NCBI RefSeq assembly: GCF_038592905.1
Contig: NZ_CP151943.1
Span: 153,501 to 217,500, forward strand
Origin: Neobacillus sp. FSL H8-0543
Lineage (GTDB): Bacteria; Bacillota; Bacilli; Bacillales; Cytobacillaceae
Length of the DNA: 64,000 bases
Direction: 5' to 3'
Shown here piece after piece: positions 61,791 through 64,000 of this stretch. Within the stretch, counting starts at the first letter, position 1. Every line of letters starts with the position of its first letter. A program made the translations under genes and the position numbers. The notes below the pieces were generated by a model that did not search any database, was not told the origin of the DNA, and saw only the letters and a list, made by a program, of their open reading frames with translations.

Positions 61791-61816
61791 TGATACCGCT
61801 TACATTTTTAAGGTCC
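61791..61816 (-). promoter_or_regulatory. Operator-like site before C23O copy 2
   Basis: TGATACCGCTTACATT nearly repeats TGATACCGTTTTCATT of the other dioxygenase promoter; the second half (AAGGTCC) is weaker than ACGGTGTC. The rest of the 61,728-62,050 gap shows no gene. Confidence 0.5.
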
Positions 61817-62055
61817 TTTTAGATACTACTTCTATCATCTCCACATTTTGAATTTTCTTCATGTTTCCTTCACTGAACTTCTTTAACACTAACTTTATGT
61901 TAATTTATCTGACAATCCTTTACAACGACATCATATGTCAGAAAATTTTTAAAAAACTAATATCTCCTGTCGGTTTTTTGGAAGGATCAATTCCGTTGGA
62001 CACTATCGGGCTTGCTTATATAAAATTCCTCATATATAAAAATCGGATATTCCGT

Positions 62056-62088
62056 AAAACAAAAAAACAACCAATTAAGGTTGCTCTT
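62056..62088 (-). terminator. rRNA operon terminator
   Basis: On the minus strand after the 5S gene, GCAACC, loop, GGTTGT, then a run of seven T. It closes the rRNA operon. Confidence 0.8.
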
Positions 62089-62094
62089 AAATGT

Positions 62095-62211
62095 GCCTGG
62101 CAACGTCCTACTCTCACAGGGGCGCCTGCCCCAACTACCATCGGCGCTAAGAAGCTTAACTTCCGTGTTCGGTATGGGAACGGGTGTGGCCTTCTCGCCA
62201 TAATTACCAGA
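62095..62211 (-). rRNA. rrf: 5S ribosomal RNA
   Basis: The minus strand reads the conserved 5S core CCACACCCGTTCCCATACCG and GAACACGGAAGTTAAGCTTC, and GGCGCCGATGGTAGTTGGGG-type helix IV sequence follows. The ends CTGGTAAT and GTTGCCAG pair as the terminal helix, giving about 117 nt. End positions are accurate to a few bases. Confidence 0.95.
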
Positions 62212-62296
62212 CTATTTAATTAGAGAAAATTTTCATTCCCTCAAAACTAGATAATGCTTGAAGAAGAAAATAAAACAAGTTCGCCTTTTAAATATG

Positions 62297-64000
<1,704 letters not shown>

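Noticed and set aside
61861..62223. Open frames on both strands across the rRNA operon end
   Set aside because: They cover the terminator and 5S rRNA and have no ribosome site.

Overview
The window is chromosomal DNA from a low-GC, endospore-forming, aerobic Bacillaceae (Bacillus/Neobacillus-like). The evidence is a gerA-type spore germination operon, a qoxABCD menaquinol oxidase, a YabR-type S1 protein, a YvdT/YvdS/YvdR-type SMR operon, strong GGAGG ribosome sites with frequent TTG/GTG starts, and the end of an rRNA operon. No phage, transposase gene, tRNA or CRISPR array was seen.

Left part (1-16,700): a Fur-box-like palindrome at the edge; a YwcJ-like formate/nitrite channel behind a Rex/Fnr-type operator; a divergent second PRPP synthetase; a methyltransferase plus MFS exporter; an NhaC-type antiporter; a split acyltransferase-3/SGNH pair for surface polymer acetylation; HAD, NifS-type and TudS-like proteins (the last translationally overlapped by a 36-codon ORF); and a NERD protein. 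Next to the NERD gene lies a 13-copy array of an exact 52-bp period, each copy a potential hairpin, with a 260-bp higher-order duplication.

Middle (16,800-39,000): a germination operon gerA-gerB-gerC ending in an unannotated 54-codon two-helix membrane protein (candidate D subunit); a cold-shock gene; a candidate short RNA; a FAD monooxygenase; threonine-aldolase and 2-hydroxyacid-dehydrogenase genes; the C-terminal remnant of a D-serine dehydratase gene; a nitroreductase pair; and a nine-kilobase block running, in transcription order, PucR regulator, Asp/Glu/hydantoin racemase, EamA exporter, OPT-family transporter, DUF917, DUF1177, AroM, M29-like aminopeptidase. This last block looks like one uncharacterised uptake-and-degradation pathway for a small amide, cyclic or peptide-like compound and is the best candidate for an undescribed system.

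Right part (39,000-62,000): a YsaA-like HAD phosphatase, an endonuclease I homologue with no signal peptide, YabR, an orphan glgC, a BsuPI lipoprotein, SMR pair with TetR regulator and its palindromic operator, qoxABCD with three nested dyads in its promoter region, a second candidate small RNA, an HSL-type esterase, cardiolipin synthase, and a complete lower meta-cleavage (catechol) pathway. That pathway runs C23O, acylating acetaldehyde dehydrogenase, hydroxy-oxovalerate aldolase, pentadienoate hydratase, oxalocrotonate decarboxylase, tautomerase, semialdehyde dehydrogenase. An IclR regulator is divergent from it, and a second near-identical C23O gene lies beyond the regulator; both C23O promoters carry the same operator-like half site. 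No ring hydroxylase and no semialdehyde hydrolase are present.

Right edge (62,050-64,000): the end of an rRNA operon on the minus strand (23S 3' part, 5S, terminator). Starts were moved from the longest frame wherever a Shine-Dalgarno sequence clearly favours an internal start; this is stated in each entry.
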